NCBI RefSeq assembly: GCF_001278075.1
Contig: NZ_CP011340.1
Span: forward strand, 434,001-498,000
Length of the DNA: 64,000 nucleotides
Direction of reading: 5' to 3'
Origin: Streptomyces pristinaespiralis
Lineage (GTDB): Bacteria; Actinomycetota; Actinomycetes; Streptomycetales; Streptomycetaceae
The number at the start of each line of letters is the position of its first letter. Positions within the stretch are counted from its first letter, which is position 1. Of this stretch, positions 53,382 to 62,545 are shown piece after piece. Below the pieces are notes generated by a model. The model was not told the DNA's origin. It searched no databases and saw only the letters and a program-made list of their open reading frames with translations. The translations under genes and the position numbers were made by a program.

Positions 53382-54046
53382 CTTGCCCGGTGTTTTTTTC
53401 CAGGGCCGCTGCGCGGGCAGCGCTCGCCTCCTGCGGAGCCGGTACGTCGCCGGAGGCCTTGTTCAGGCCCGGACGGCCTGCCGGCGACGGCGACGGCCCA
53501 CTGTCAGGCCGTGTGGGACGTGACGGCGTGGGAAGCGCCGCTTCTCGTGCACAACCTGCTAGAGACAAGGGGGCAGATCTACTGATCCGCCCCGACCTGT
53601 TCAGCCGTCTCCACGACACAATCGGCGCTACTCGCTGCCGCGTCGGCCGAGATGTTTCCTACATGCCACGGGGGCAGCTCAACAGCCCCGATGATGAGGA
53701 CGACTGAAGCCGTTGAGCCGTGGACGGCCATACGGATCTCGCCTTCCATCCGGTCCGGTCTGCGCGCCATGGTCGACGGCATCAGTGATCACAGCCGGCC
53801 GGAAGACATGTCAGAGCGGGAGCCGGCCTTCAGAACCAAACGTGGGCCTCACAGTCCTGACCAGCACGAACTGCGCACCTGCCGTGGGAGTCGGCACGAG
53901 AATGACCTGGCTGTTCGTCACGGCCGGGGCGTCAGCGCGGACTGGATCTGCGGACACATGTCTGGCGGCGTACAACTTTTTGATCGCTGCAGAGTCCCAA
54001 CCGGCAAGGGCGCACGGCGCGCCTGATGTCTTCTGGAGGAATGCCC
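53382..54046. other. 665-bp region, no convincing gene
   Basis: Open frames here (for example a 67-codon minus-strand frame, 53579-53782, with a hydrophobic stretch VVLIIGAVELPPW) have no recognised family and no good ribosome site. GC content drops compared with flanking genes. Presumably promoter DNA for the two divergent genes and possibly remnant sequence. Confidence 0.4.
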
Positions 54047-56230
54047 GTGCCCCTGGCCCGTTCGACGCGAGGGCGGCTCGCCCGCGCCATCACCACGGTT
54101 CTCGCCATCACGCTCGGGGCGACCGCGCCGACCGCTCCCGCGCACGCCGCTCCGGTCGCGGGCGGGGGGCTCGCGGCGGACGCGGCGTCGACCGCGGACC
54201 CGATCGCGTACCCGAAGGCCGGCAGGCTCGTCGGGGCCGGTGTGACCGGCTTCCTGACGACCTCCGGCACCAGCATCTCGACCTTTCAGCGCTACTCGGA
54301 CAGTGCCGGGCAGACATACGACGGCGCCGTGTACCTGCGGTCGACGCCGACGACCGACTTCCTGGTCTTCAGGGGCGGGTCCAAGATCACTCAGCGGAAC
54401 CTGGCGACGAACGGTTCCCTCGAGGTTCCCGTGGGTTCCCTGACGGGTGACGCGAGGTGGGCGGGCGCGGCGGCTGACGCCGTCTTCACGACCGTCGTGA
54501 CCGAGGCCGGCACGGTGCTCCGCAAGCACGTCGACGAGGCCCCCACGGTGACGGTCACCGGCCTTCCGGCCGACGCGACCTCCGTCATGGTCACGCCCGC
54601 CACGCCCGCCCACGCCAAGGTCACCTTCACGCAGAACGGGCTGGGCAAGTGGGGCCTCCTCGACCTCGCCACCGGCGTCCTCACCCTCGGCGCCCCGGGG
54701 ATCGGCGCGCAGGCGGTCTCCGCGACCCACACCGCGTGGTCCGTCGACGCGGCGACGGACCTCCGGGTCTTCGTCGCGGACCGGGCCACCGGCGAGGTGC
54801 ACGAGGCCCCGGTGCCCCCGGTGCCCTCGCCCGGCCACCCCCAGGTCGGCCTGGTCGGCGACTGGGTGCTGTACGGGCAGAAGGGCGGGATGGACTTCGC
54901 CCAGCCGAGTGTCCACCACGCCATCACCGCCTACAACGTCACCACCAAGGCGACGGTGAAGGTGCTCGACCACGCCTACGAGTTCACGTCCGCCCCCGAC
55001 GGCAGCCTGTACGCGCGGGGCGGCCTCGTCGGCCGGGGCGAGGGCATGTACCGTTTCGCGGCCACGGGCGGCGACACCCTGAAGGCGGAGCTGGTCGCGA
55101 CGACCGGCGAGCCCACCGAGGTCGTCGCCACGGACTCCACCGTGCCCCCGGTGGTCCTCGACCTGGACCAGGCCAAGGGGTTCACCTTCAAGTGGACGCT
55201 GTCCCGCGAGGTGTCGAACCCGAAGCTCACCGTCCGCCATGTGCGGACCGGGAAGACCCACACCATGACGGCGGCGCCCAGCAGCACGCCGACGTTCGCC
55301 TGGGTCGACAACAACTGGTACGAGGACGTCCCCAACGGCGACCACACCTGGGAGTTGACCGGCTCGCCGGTCAACGGCATCGGCCCGGACGTCACCGCCG
55401 GCGGCACGTTCACGGTCGTCCGCAAGGCGCAGCCGCACGACTTCAACGACAACGGCAGCCCCGACCTGCTCAGCCGGGACTCCGCCGGCCGCCTGTGGCG
55501 CACGGACCTCTTCTACCGTCCGATCGACGAGAGGCGCGGTATCAACGAGGCGTCGGCCCGGACCTACCTCGGTTCGGGCTGGGGCGTCTACGACAGCATC
55601 GAGGCCGCCGGCGACCTGGGCGGTACGCCGGTCGGCGACCTCCTGGCCCGCGACAGGTCCGGCGTGCTCTGGCTGTACCAGGGCAAGGGCACCGGCAACT
55701 TCGCCGCCCGGGTCCAGGTCGGTGGTGGCTGGCAGGTCTACGACAAGATCACGTCCGGCAGCGACCTGACCGACGACGGCCGGGTGGACGCGCTCGCCAC
55801 CGACAGGTCCGGTGTGCTCTGGCTCTACACCGGCACCGGCAACGCCACGAAGCCGTTCCTCCCTCGCGAGAAGATCGGTACCGGCTGGGGGATGCACAAC
55901 GACATCACGGCTGTCGGCAACATCGCGGGCGGTACCGCCGGCGATCTCGTCGCCCGTGACAAGGACGGTGTCCTCTGGCTCTACCTGGGCAAGGGCGACG
56001 GCTCGTTCGCGCCCCGCACAAAGATCGGCGGCGGCTGGAACGCGTTCCGTCCGCTGATCGCCGCCGGTGACGCGGACGGCGACGGGCGCCCCGACCTCAT
56101 GGGCCTCGGCACGCCCTATCAGTTGTCGAAGCTGTACAAGAGCACCGGCGACTGGAAGGTCCCGTTCCGAACCGGCGAGGTCATGTACCTGGAGCAGGTC
56201 AACGCGAACCTGTCGGACCTCGTGTTCTGA
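54047..56230 (+). CDS. secreted FG-GAP/VCBS repeat protein
   Basis: About 727 residues. Signal peptide: RGRLARAITTVLAITLGATAPTAPAHA. The middle (about 50-460) is strand-rich, with a TolB/WD-like feel and an Ig-like segment (TFKWTLSREVSNPKLTVRHV). The C-terminal 250 residues contain about five FG-GAP-type repeats, each with a D-x-[NDT]-x-D-G acidic turn followed by LLARDRSGVLWLY (for example DFNDNGSPDLLSRD, DADGDGRPDLM), predicted calcium-binding beta-propeller blades. Extracellular binding role inferred. GTG 54047 is chosen because GGAGGA lies six bases before it; ATG 54041 is too close. Confidence 0.85.
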   Translation: MPLARSTRGRLARAITTVLAITLGATAPTAPAHAAPVAGGGLAADAASTADPIAYPKAGRLVGAGVTGFLTTSGTSISTFQRYSDSAGQTYDGAVYLRSTPTTDFLVFRGGSKITQRNLATNGSLEVPVGSLTGDARWAGAAADAVFTTVVTEAGTVLRKHVDEAPTVTVTGLPADATSVMVTPATPAHAKVTFTQNGLGKWGLLDLATGVLTLGAPGIGAQAVSATHTAWSVDAATDLRVFVADRATGEVHEAPVPPVPSPGHPQVGLVGDWVLYGQKGGMDFAQPSVHHAITAYNVTTKATVKVLDHAYEFTSAPDGSLYARGGLVGRGEGMYRFAATGGDTLKAELVATTGEPTEVVATDSTVPPVVLDLDQAKGFTFKWTLSREVSNPKLTVRHVRTGKTHTMTAAPSSTPTFAWVDNNWYEDVPNGDHTWELTGSPVNGIGPDVTAGGTFTVVRKAQPHDFNDNGSPDLLSRDSAGRLWRTDLFYRPIDERRGINEASARTYLGSGWGVYDSIEAAGDLGGTPVGDLLARDRSGVLWLYQGKGTGNFAARVQVGGGWQVYDKITSGSDLTDDGRVDALATDRSGVLWLYTGTGNATKPFLPREKIGTGWGMHNDITAVGNIAGGTAGDLVARDKDGVLWLYLGKGDGSFAPRTKIGGGWNAFRPLIAAGDADGDGRPDLMGLGTPYQLSKLYKSTGDWKVPFRTGEVMYLEQVNANLSDLVF

Positions 56231-56469
56231 CTCCGCCGCACGCGCGGAGGGGAACCGCCGCAACACCCGGCCTCCCCTCCCCGCGAGGATGCCGCCCCTG
56301 GCCCTTCGTCGACCAGCCGTTACCAGCGGCAAGCCGCTGAAGCGCGAAGATCGCGATCTACGGCTGGAGCATCAGACCGTGCCCTCCGTGTCCGCGCCCG
56401 TGTGCGGTCAGAGCCGTACGGCAGAAAGCCTCGGACCTCGGCACCGTCATATCCGAGCTGGAGCAGGCA

Positions 56470-58002
56470 GTGGACGCTCGCGACGGTGCCCGCACCGAAC
56501 GCGCCTTCACCGCCGCACTGAAAGGCCTGCAGCAGGCGCCGGAGGCCGAGCGCGTCCTGGCGGGGCCACGGCTGGCCGCGCTGCTCCCCGCCTTCCCGCC
56601 CACGGGCCCGCGCCCGCTCCTGGCGTCGGCGGCCGGCTTCTGCGTCGAGAGCGGCGCTGATCCGGTGGCCTGCGCGGAGCCAGTCCTCGACGGTGTCCAA
56701 CGAGACCTGCTCGACGCCCTGGAGTTCGCCCGCCGCTGGACCGCTGCCGGCGGAGCCGAGGACGAACTGCCGGAGCCCGACGGGAAGATCGTCGATGACG
56801 CGCTGCTGGCCCGCCTGGGCGGCGACGCACACGACGCCACGCGGTTGGCGCTGGCCTGGTGCTCGGTCGAGGAATGGCAGCCACCCGCTCTGGCCGTACT
56901 GTGCCGCAGCGCAGAGGTCCGCCGTCGGTACGCATCCACGCTCCTGCCCGCCTGCCGCGATCTGGCAGCCCTGGAGCGGCATGACCTCAAGTGCCTGGCC
57001 TACGCGCTGGCGGTCCTGGACGACGAGCCCTTGGTAGTGCTGCACCGGCCCACCGGGACCGGGTTCGAGGTGCGCATCGGCGGCATCGGGGACAACTTCC
57101 AGTTGCACACGCTGCTCGCCCACGTCCTCATCGGTGGCGGCCACGTGCCCGGCACCGGCCCTTCGGCCGAGAGCGTCCGCCTGGCCACGGACCCCGAACC
57201 CGCCCGGGAACGCACCGACGCCGTCGCGACCGGAGCCTTCGAACTCCTCGCCCCTGACGGCGAGCGGATCTGGAACGAGGGGCTGCCCGACGACATCCCC
57301 GTGGTGGAGGGACACCGACTGCTCGTTCTCGACGAACCTGGGTCGCTGTCGGCGGCAGTCGTGCCGGCCGAGGAGAAGCCGCCCGCGACGCTCGGCCGGG
57401 CGGGGCCCGGCACCTGCACGGCAGGAACGGCGGGCCGCTCGGCGGTGCGGTTCGCCCGCACGGCGCGGGCGAGGACGGTGGCGTTCGGGATCAGCGGGGC
57501 GCACATCTCGCAGACCTCCTCGACGCTCCAGACTCGGCGCACGATCGGGTCGTGCCGCAGGATCATCACCACGGCGCCCGCGCAGTACGCCTTGGCGTCG
57601 GGGTGCGCGCCGCACCGCTGCGAGCCGCAGTGGCACCAGGCGTTGGGTCGGACGGTGGCCACCTTCGCGTGCGCGGCGGCGTGCTGGGCTGCGAAGGTGC
57701 GCAGCGCGGCGAGGTCGGCGGAGCGGGGCGGCATGCGGCACGCCGCGATGCTGCAGGTGACCTGGGCGAGACGGCCGCCGTGGGCGGTGATGCGGACCGT
57801 CCAGGCCCGTCCGGGGATGCGTTCGGTAATGTCTTCGCTGTTCGCGGTCGTCACGGCCGTCCGATCGTGGTTGTTCTGGGTTTGGCCAACTATGTGCTAC
57901 CCGCTGTCCCCTTGGACAGCACGTTTCGCCGGCGCGGGGCGGCCGGCCCCACAAGGTGCGTCCGGCAGATGCGCTGATGCCCCATCAGGCGGTCGCGTGT
58001 GA
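56470..58002 (+). pseudogene. hypothetical protein, truncated and running into antisense DNA
   Basis: Codons from about 56425 to 57370 look like a real helical protein (SDLGTVISELEQAVDARDG, ERVLAGPRLAALLPAFPP, FEVRIGGIGDNFQLHTLLAHVLIGGGHVPG, DIPVVEGHRLLVLDEPG). The likely homologous N-terminus extends upstream of the GTG at 56470, but no start codon exists in that frame back to the stop at 56338. Downstream there is no stop until 58002: after about 57375 the frame reads antisense to the gene on the other strand. Both ends therefore look lost. Function unknown. 56231-56424 holds no other gene. Confidence 0.5.
57000..57854 (-). pseudogene. hypothetical Cys/His-containing protein, 3' end lost
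   Basis: The first 150 or so codons form a plausible protein: MTTANSEDITERIPGRAWTV, then CSIAACRMPPRSADLAALRTFAAQHAAAHA, CHCGSQRCGAHPDAKAYC and EVCEMCAPLIPNATVLARAV. The clustered Cys/His residues suggest metal binding. After about 57400 the frame continues antisense to the plus-strand gene and becomes Ser/Arg/Pro noise, ending at 57000. A deletion that joined two convergent genes would explain both open tails. Not a family I can name. Confidence 0.5.
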
Positions 58003-58084
58003 CACAGCTGGAGCGCGGCTCATTCGGCCGGACGCCTGCTGTCCGCTGGTCGGTGCCCCGGGTGGCGACACCGCAGGGCGCACC

Positions 58085-58538
58085 TCACGCCGGGGCATAC
58101 GGATGGCGGATGAGGACGCCGGCATGAAGCGGCCCGGGTGAGAAACCTCGGCGTGCGTAGGCGCGGTGCATCGCCGGAGCGTTGGGCACCACGACGAGCC
58201 CGGCATGGTGGTGGTCGGCAAGGAGGAGCGCGGCGCGAACCAGACGGCCTGCGGAGACCGGGTCCTCCTCGTGGCCACGAGAGTGCCGGCCACCCACCAG
58301 ATGCCTCCCTGGCTGCGCAGGTGACGCACGGTCGTGACCGGGCCGGCCGTCGCGCGCGAGCGCGCAAGCATGCTGCCGGTCTCCCACAGCAGGAAGGACG
58401 TCAGGCCAGCGCCGGCCCGCACGCCAGGAGCGGCGGGACGCCGTCCGCGATGGCGTGCGAGGCGGCGTGCGGCGGCAGCCAGAGCCACAGGCCACTGACG
58501 GTGCTGCCCAGCAGGAGGAGAGTCTCCAGCGGCGCCAT
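58085..58538 (-). pseudogene. frameshifted small gene (or 45-residue membrane ORF plus remnant)
   Basis: ATG 58538 with GAGGAG upstream opens MAPLETLLLLGSTVSGLWLW and stops at 58401 after 45 codons. Protein-like sequence then continues in a second frame (LTSFLLWETGSMLARSRA, TVRHLRSQGGIWWVAGTLVAT) and again in a third (AGRLVRAALLLADHHHAGLVVVPN, AMHRAYARRGFSPGPLHAGVLIRHP) to the stop at 58085. The last part resembles the end of a GNAT-like domain. Two frameshifts would join all three; alternatively the 45-residue ORF is a separate small membrane protein. Confidence 0.45.
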
Positions 58539-58659
58539 ACTCCTCGGCTGGGTTTCACCGAAGTCCGTCGTGAGCGGGCAACTGCTCCAGATCGCCGCCG
58601 AGGGGCTTCAGGAGAGATCGACTTCAAAGACCGCAGCTGCCGCGTATCCAACCTGGCTG

Positions 58660-58692
58660 AAGGGCCGGGACCCCAGCAGGGTTCCGGCCCTT
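58660..58692 (+). terminator. orphan terminator
   Basis: AAGGGCCGGGA pairs with TTCCGGCCCTT around an 11-base loop and is followed by TTGTCT, the best intrinsic-terminator shape in the window. No intact plus-strand gene ends before it, which suggests a deleted gene. The following bases to 58896 show nothing. Confidence 0.55.
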
Positions 58693-58896
58693 TGTCTGTG
58701 ACAGCGTGAGCCAACACGCCACCCCGCTTGCTGCGGTGGCAGTCGACCCCAGAGGTGTACAGCGCCGTGAAGGCACTGCGCGAATTGCGAGACTCACCGC
58801 TCCCCCTCGCCGGTTCCTTGCCGCACAGGAGGCGCCAGTTGCAGCCGGCAGGGCTCACACCGCGCAACCAACTTGACCCACCGACGACATGAGACG

Positions 58897-59269
58897 TCTT
58901 GCGACCGCGTTCGACGAAGTAGCACTCGAGCCTGCGGAAGTCCGCTACCCGGGCCGCGGCTTCGAGGATGAGGGCGGGTGATCCCATGGTGCCGTCTTCG
59001 TATCGTCCCGGGCCTGCGTAGCCGTCGAGGTGGACGACTCTTCCGTCGGGTGCGTCCTGGCCGACCTTGCTGGCGAAGGGTACGACGTACCGATTGAGGA
59101 TTCCGTGCTTGAGGACGGCAGCCGCCTTCTTGCGCACGAAGAAGGGGCTGCTGCTGTCGATCTCCTCGCCGACGCTTTCCCCGCTGAGGTCGAGTACAGG
59201 GTCGTCGTACAGTTCGTCCCGCCGATCCGAATCGGAACTGAGTCCTTTACATGTGGTACTCCGTACCAT
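58897..59269 (-). pseudogene. N-terminal fragment of a TcmP-like gene
   Basis: About 124 codons resemble the start of three-Cys-motif partner proteins (TcmP): FFVRKKAAAVLKHGILNRYVVPFASKVG, VVHLDGYAGPGRYEDGTMGSP, LECYFVERGRKT. Similarity ends near 58897; the frame stays open to 58085 but reads as unrelated sequence. Full TcmP proteins are some 250-400 residues and normally sit beside a radical SAM/DUF5131 gene, which is absent. ATG 59269 has GCAGGTT upstream. Confidence 0.55.
59254..59268. promoter_or_regulatory. perfect dyad at the TcmP-fragment start
   Basis: TGGTAC-TCC-GTACCA, 6-bp arms and 3-base spacer, directly at the initiation codon of the TcmP-like fragment. It could be an operator or simply chance in a short motif. 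Confidence 0.3.
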
Positions 59270-59391
59270 AACCTGCAGGCGATGCTCACCCACAGGAGCG
59301 CTGAGCGCCGCAGCCTAAACCGCAGGTCTCGACCCCTGCCCCATCACGAGGCTGCGGTTTCAAAAGTCCTTCGGACGGAGGAAGAGGCAAC

Positions 59392-59859
59392 ATGATCCAA
59401 GTACAGATCGCACCCGCCGAGACGCTCCCCGCGGAAGAGGGCAACCACCCAGACGCCTCCCCACCCTCAGTTGTCGACTGCCATGACCCTCGGCCGCTGG
59501 GAGGGGTGTGGAAGGGTGAGCTCCACTTCCAACGCTGCACTTGGTGCCGGACCGCCATCTTCCGTCGGCTGCTCTGCCCTGCCTGCGCGTCCACCGACCT
59601 GACTACGGAGCGCAGCAGCGGCATCGGCACCATTCACCATGTCAGCATCATGGGCCGCAATGTCGGTCGGCCATGGGCCCTCGCCACCATTCGCATGCGC
59701 GAGGAATTCTCCATACGGGCCAAGGTTCTCGACGTCTACAGGGCTCACGTCGGCGCCGTGGTCTGCCTCGACTCGGGCATGGAAGCCGGCTCGCAACAGA
59801 TTTCCTTCCGCCCGTACGACGCCCCGGCACGAGCGAAGAGCGCTCCCACCCGAAAGTGA
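59392..59859 (+). CDS. Zn-ribbon/OB-fold (DUF35-type) protein
   Basis: A 155-residue protein. A zinc ribbon (HFQRCTWCRTAIFRRLLCPACASTD, two CxxC pairs) is followed by an OB-fold (GIGTIHHVSIMGRNV ... PWALATIRMREEFSIRAKVLD). This is the DUF35 architecture that partners thiolases, acyl-CoA dehydratases or HMG-CoA synthase-like enzymes and binds acyl-CoA. No such partner is adjacent. ATG 59392 follows GGAAGAGGC. Codon use is a little less GC-rich than upstream. Confidence 0.8.
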   Translation: MIQVQIAPAETLPAEEGNHPDASPPSVVDCHDPRPLGGVWKGELHFQRCTWCRTAIFRRLLCPACASTDLTTERSSGIGTIHHVSIMGRNVGRPWALATIRMREEFSIRAKVLDVYRAHVGAVVCLDSGMEAGSQQISFRPYDAPARAKSAPTRK

Positions 59860-59950
59860 GTCGACCGTCAGGCGGCGGCGTGCAATGTAGCGGACAATCG
59901 TCGCAGGGGTGTGGGCGTTGTCGGGCCGGGATGGGCCCTAGGTGCAGCGA

Positions 59951-62446
59951 ATGGACGGTGCGACTATGACGAATCAGCCGAGCGCCATGTCCACCGCATC
60001 GCCCCGACTCCTCGACGCGACGAACCTGGCCTTGGCCGTGCTGGACCGGCGGGGAGTGGTCGTCGGCTGGAGCTCGGCCGCAGAGGCCTTGGTCGGCTAC
60101 GGCGATCAGGAGATCCTGAACCGGCCCGCCGCGACCCTGCTGCACAACGATGCGGACCCGGCGATAGCTGCCGCGCTGCAGCAGGGCCGCACGCAGGGTG
60201 GGTGGGACGGTGCGGTAACCGTGCGGCATCGCAATGGGCGCCATACGAGGCTCATGGTGCGGGTCTTTTCATGGTTGGATGCGGCCGGGGAAACACTGTG
60301 GGCGGTTCTCGCGCACGCAGAGGACCAGGTGACGCGCTCGGAACTGAGCCAGGGGGTTTTCGAGCCGCTGTTGACCTACTCGCCGATAGGCGTCGCTGTG
60401 CTGGATACAAACCTGCGGTACCTCTGGGTAAACGAAGTCCTTACCTATGGCGGCGCAGCCCCTTCGAAACGAAGGGTGGGCCAACGGGTGGGGCAGGTGT
60501 TTCCCCAGCTTGAGGGAGTCGCGCAGGTCGAGGAACAATTGCGAAACGTGCTGGAAACCGGCATTCCGGTACTCGACTTCGAGTTTCATGCCTTCAATCC
60601 ACAGGATTCGACCCGGACGCACGTGTTCTGGATGAGCTTCTTCCGCCTGGAGGACTCCACCGGACGCGTAGTGGGCGTGTGGTACATGGCCTTGGACAAC
60701 ACAGACCGCTGGCGCACCCGGGAACGAGAAGCCCTACTGTCGGAGGCAAGTACGTATATCGGCAGCACCCTCGACGTCGAGCGGACGGCGCAGGAACTCA
60801 CGGAGATCGTGGTGCCACGCTTTGCCGACGCCGTTGCCGTTGATCTGTTCAACTCCGTTCTGCATGGGGGCGATCCGCCTCACGAACCGGATACCGGCAC
60901 CCTGCGGGCCGTGGGGCAGCGTTGGATTCCCGAGGATGACAGTGAGGCCGGCGCCCACGTCGCAGAACTGCTTCACCAGCTCCAGGATTCGGCTGCCACC
61001 CGGCGTCGCTGCTTGCACGACGGAGAAGCCTGGATGGAATCGCTCGCGTGCGGTGCCGGCAACGCCGTGCTCTCGGCACCTCCTCCGACCGCCGAGAAGC
61101 TCCGTGAACTCGGCGTTCATTCCGTCCTGGTGGCACCCGTGCAGGCCAGAGGCACGGGCCTCGGCGTCGCGGCATTCGCACGGTTCAGGAACCCGGATTC
61201 ATTCGACGAGAGCGATGTCGGGCTGACTACTGAGCTTCTTAGCCGTGCCGGAGTGTGCATAGACAACGCTCGCCGGTTCACCAGAGAGCGCCGGGCCGCT
61301 CTGACCTTGCAGCGGAGCCTTCTGCCCCGGGCGCTTGCGACAGGGGATGTCCTGGATGTCGCTTCACGCTATCTTCCCGCGGGCGATCTTCAGATGGTGG
61401 GGGGCGACTGGTTCGACGTTATCCCGCTCTCCGGCGCCCGGGTCGCCCTGGTCGTGGGTGACGTGGTCGGCCGCGGGAGCTATGCGGCAGTAAGCATGGG
61501 GCGGCTTCGTGCGGCCGTACGCACACTGGCGAATACGGACCTTCCGCCCGATGAGCTACTGGCTCATCTCGATGACCTTGTCATCAGCTTGGCCGAGCAG
61601 GAACAACCCGACGAGGAGACTCCCGGTCCAGAGGTGAGCCCTTCGGCCTCGTTCCTGGGCGCAACGTGCCTCTATGCCGTATACGACGCGGTCACTCGGT
61701 GCTGCACAGTGGCCCGGGCCGGCCATGTGCCGCCCGCCGTGGTCGCGCCCGACGGCACCGTTTCCTTCCCGGACCTGCCGGCCGGACCTCCGCTGGGCCT
61801 GGGGCTCTCCCCCTTCGAGGCCACAGAGCTACAACTTCCCGAGGGTGCCCTCCTCGCCCTGTACACCGACGGCCTCATCAAGTCGCACGATCAGGACATC
61901 GACGTCGGGCTGAGCCGTCTCGCCGGAGCCCTGGCCCACCCCGCCCCTCGCCTGGAAGATCTCTGTGAGAACGTCTTCCACACCCTGCTGCCGGGTGACC
62001 CGGGTGACGATGCGGCCTTGCTCTTGGCGCGCACTCACGGCTTGGATCCGGATCAGGTCTCCACCTGGGACCTCGCCCGAGACCCCTCGATCGTCGCCGA
62101 GACCCGCGGCCTCGTGACGCGCCGGCTCGCCGACTGGCACTTGGACGATCTGCAGTTCACCACGGAACTGATCGTCAGTGAGTTGGTCACCAACGCGATC
62201 CGCTACGGCAGTGAACCCATAAAGCTTCGCCTGATCCGCCAAAGTACGTTGATCTGTGAGGTTCTCGACAACAACAGCACCTCACCTCGACTGAGGCACG
62301 CCCGGACCACGGACGAGGGAGGCCGCGGCCTGTTCCTCGTCGCGCAGCTCGCACGGCGCTGGGGAACCCGCTACACAAGGTCCGGCAAGATTATCTGGGC
62401 CGAGCAGAGCCTGCCTCCTCAGCCTGAAACCAGCCACCCTGCATGA
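59951..62446 (+). CDS. PAS-PAS-GAF-SpoIIE-HATPase sensor protein
   Basis: An 831-residue cytoplasmic regulator. Order: PAS (about 15-130; LALAVLDRRGVVVGWSSAAEALVGY), PAS (about 135-255; IGVAVLDTNLRYLWVNE), GAF (about 265-440), SpoIIE/PP2C (about 455-680; MVGGDWFDVIPL, VVGDVVGRGSYAAVSMGRLR, GDDAALLLA) and a C-terminal RsbW/HATPase_c kinase-like domain (ELIVSELVTNAIRYGS, GGRGLFLVAQLARRW). It thus combines a phosphatase and an anti-sigma kinase-like domain, switching an anti-anti-sigma partner in both directions. ATG 59951 follows AGGTG. It is at the edge of the decayed region. Confidence 0.93.
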   Translation: MDGATMTNQPSAMSTASPRLLDATNLALAVLDRRGVVVGWSSAAEALVGYGDQEILNRPAATLLHNDADPAIAAALQQGRTQGGWDGAVTVRHRNGRHTRLMVRVFSWLDAAGETLWAVLAHAEDQVTRSELSQGVFEPLLTYSPIGVAVLDTNLRYLWVNEVLTYGGAAPSKRRVGQRVGQVFPQLEGVAQVEEQLRNVLETGIPVLDFEFHAFNPQDSTRTHVFWMSFFRLEDSTGRVVGVWYMALDNTDRWRTREREALLSEASTYIGSTLDVERTAQELTEIVVPRFADAVAVDLFNSVLHGGDPPHEPDTGTLRAVGQRWIPEDDSEAGAHVAELLHQLQDSAATRRRCLHDGEAWMESLACGAGNAVLSAPPPTAEKLRELGVHSVLVAPVQARGTGLGVAAFARFRNPDSFDESDVGLTTELLSRAGVCIDNARRFTRERRAALTLQRSLLPRALATGDVLDVASRYLPAGDLQMVGGDWFDVIPLSGARVALVVGDVVGRGSYAAVSMGRLRAAVRTLANTDLPPDELLAHLDDLVISLAEQEQPDEETPGPEVSPSASFLGATCLYAVYDAVTRCCTVARAGHVPPAVVAPDGTVSFPDLPAGPPLGLGLSPFEATELQLPEGALLALYTDGLIKSHDQDIDVGLSRLAGALAHPAPRLEDLCENVFHTLLPGDPGDDAALLLARTHGLDPDQVSTWDLARDPSIVAETRGLVTRRLADWHLDDLQFTTELIVSELVTNAIRYGSEPIKLRLIRQSTLICEVLDNNSTSPRLRHARTTDEGGRGLFLVAQLARRWGTRYTRSGKIIWAEQSLPPQPETSHPA

Positions 62447-62478
62447 AACTTAGCGGCACGCTGTGGGGGGATCTGGTC

Positions 62479-62531
62479 CCGGCAACCGGAGAGGCCCGCA
62501 GGCATTGCCTGCGGGCCTCTCCGGTTGCCGG
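62479..62531. terminator. long perfect bidirectional terminator
   Basis: Twenty-four paired bases without mismatch (arms beginning CCGGCAACCGGAGAGG and ending CCTCTCCGGTTGCCGG) around a 5-base loop CATTG. It separates the SpoIIE sensor gene from the convergent carboxylase gene. Confidence 0.9.
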
Positions 62532-62545
62532 AATCGGGACGCGTG

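Noticed and set aside
53579..53782. 67-codon minus-strand frame with a hydrophobic segment
   Set aside because: No ribosome site, no family resemblance and no neighbouring operon; kept only as part of the intergenic description.
56341..56373. KIAIYG peptide resembling the start of NifH/ArsA ATPases
   Set aside because: No Walker A glycine loop follows and the frame leads into an unrelated protein; chance match.
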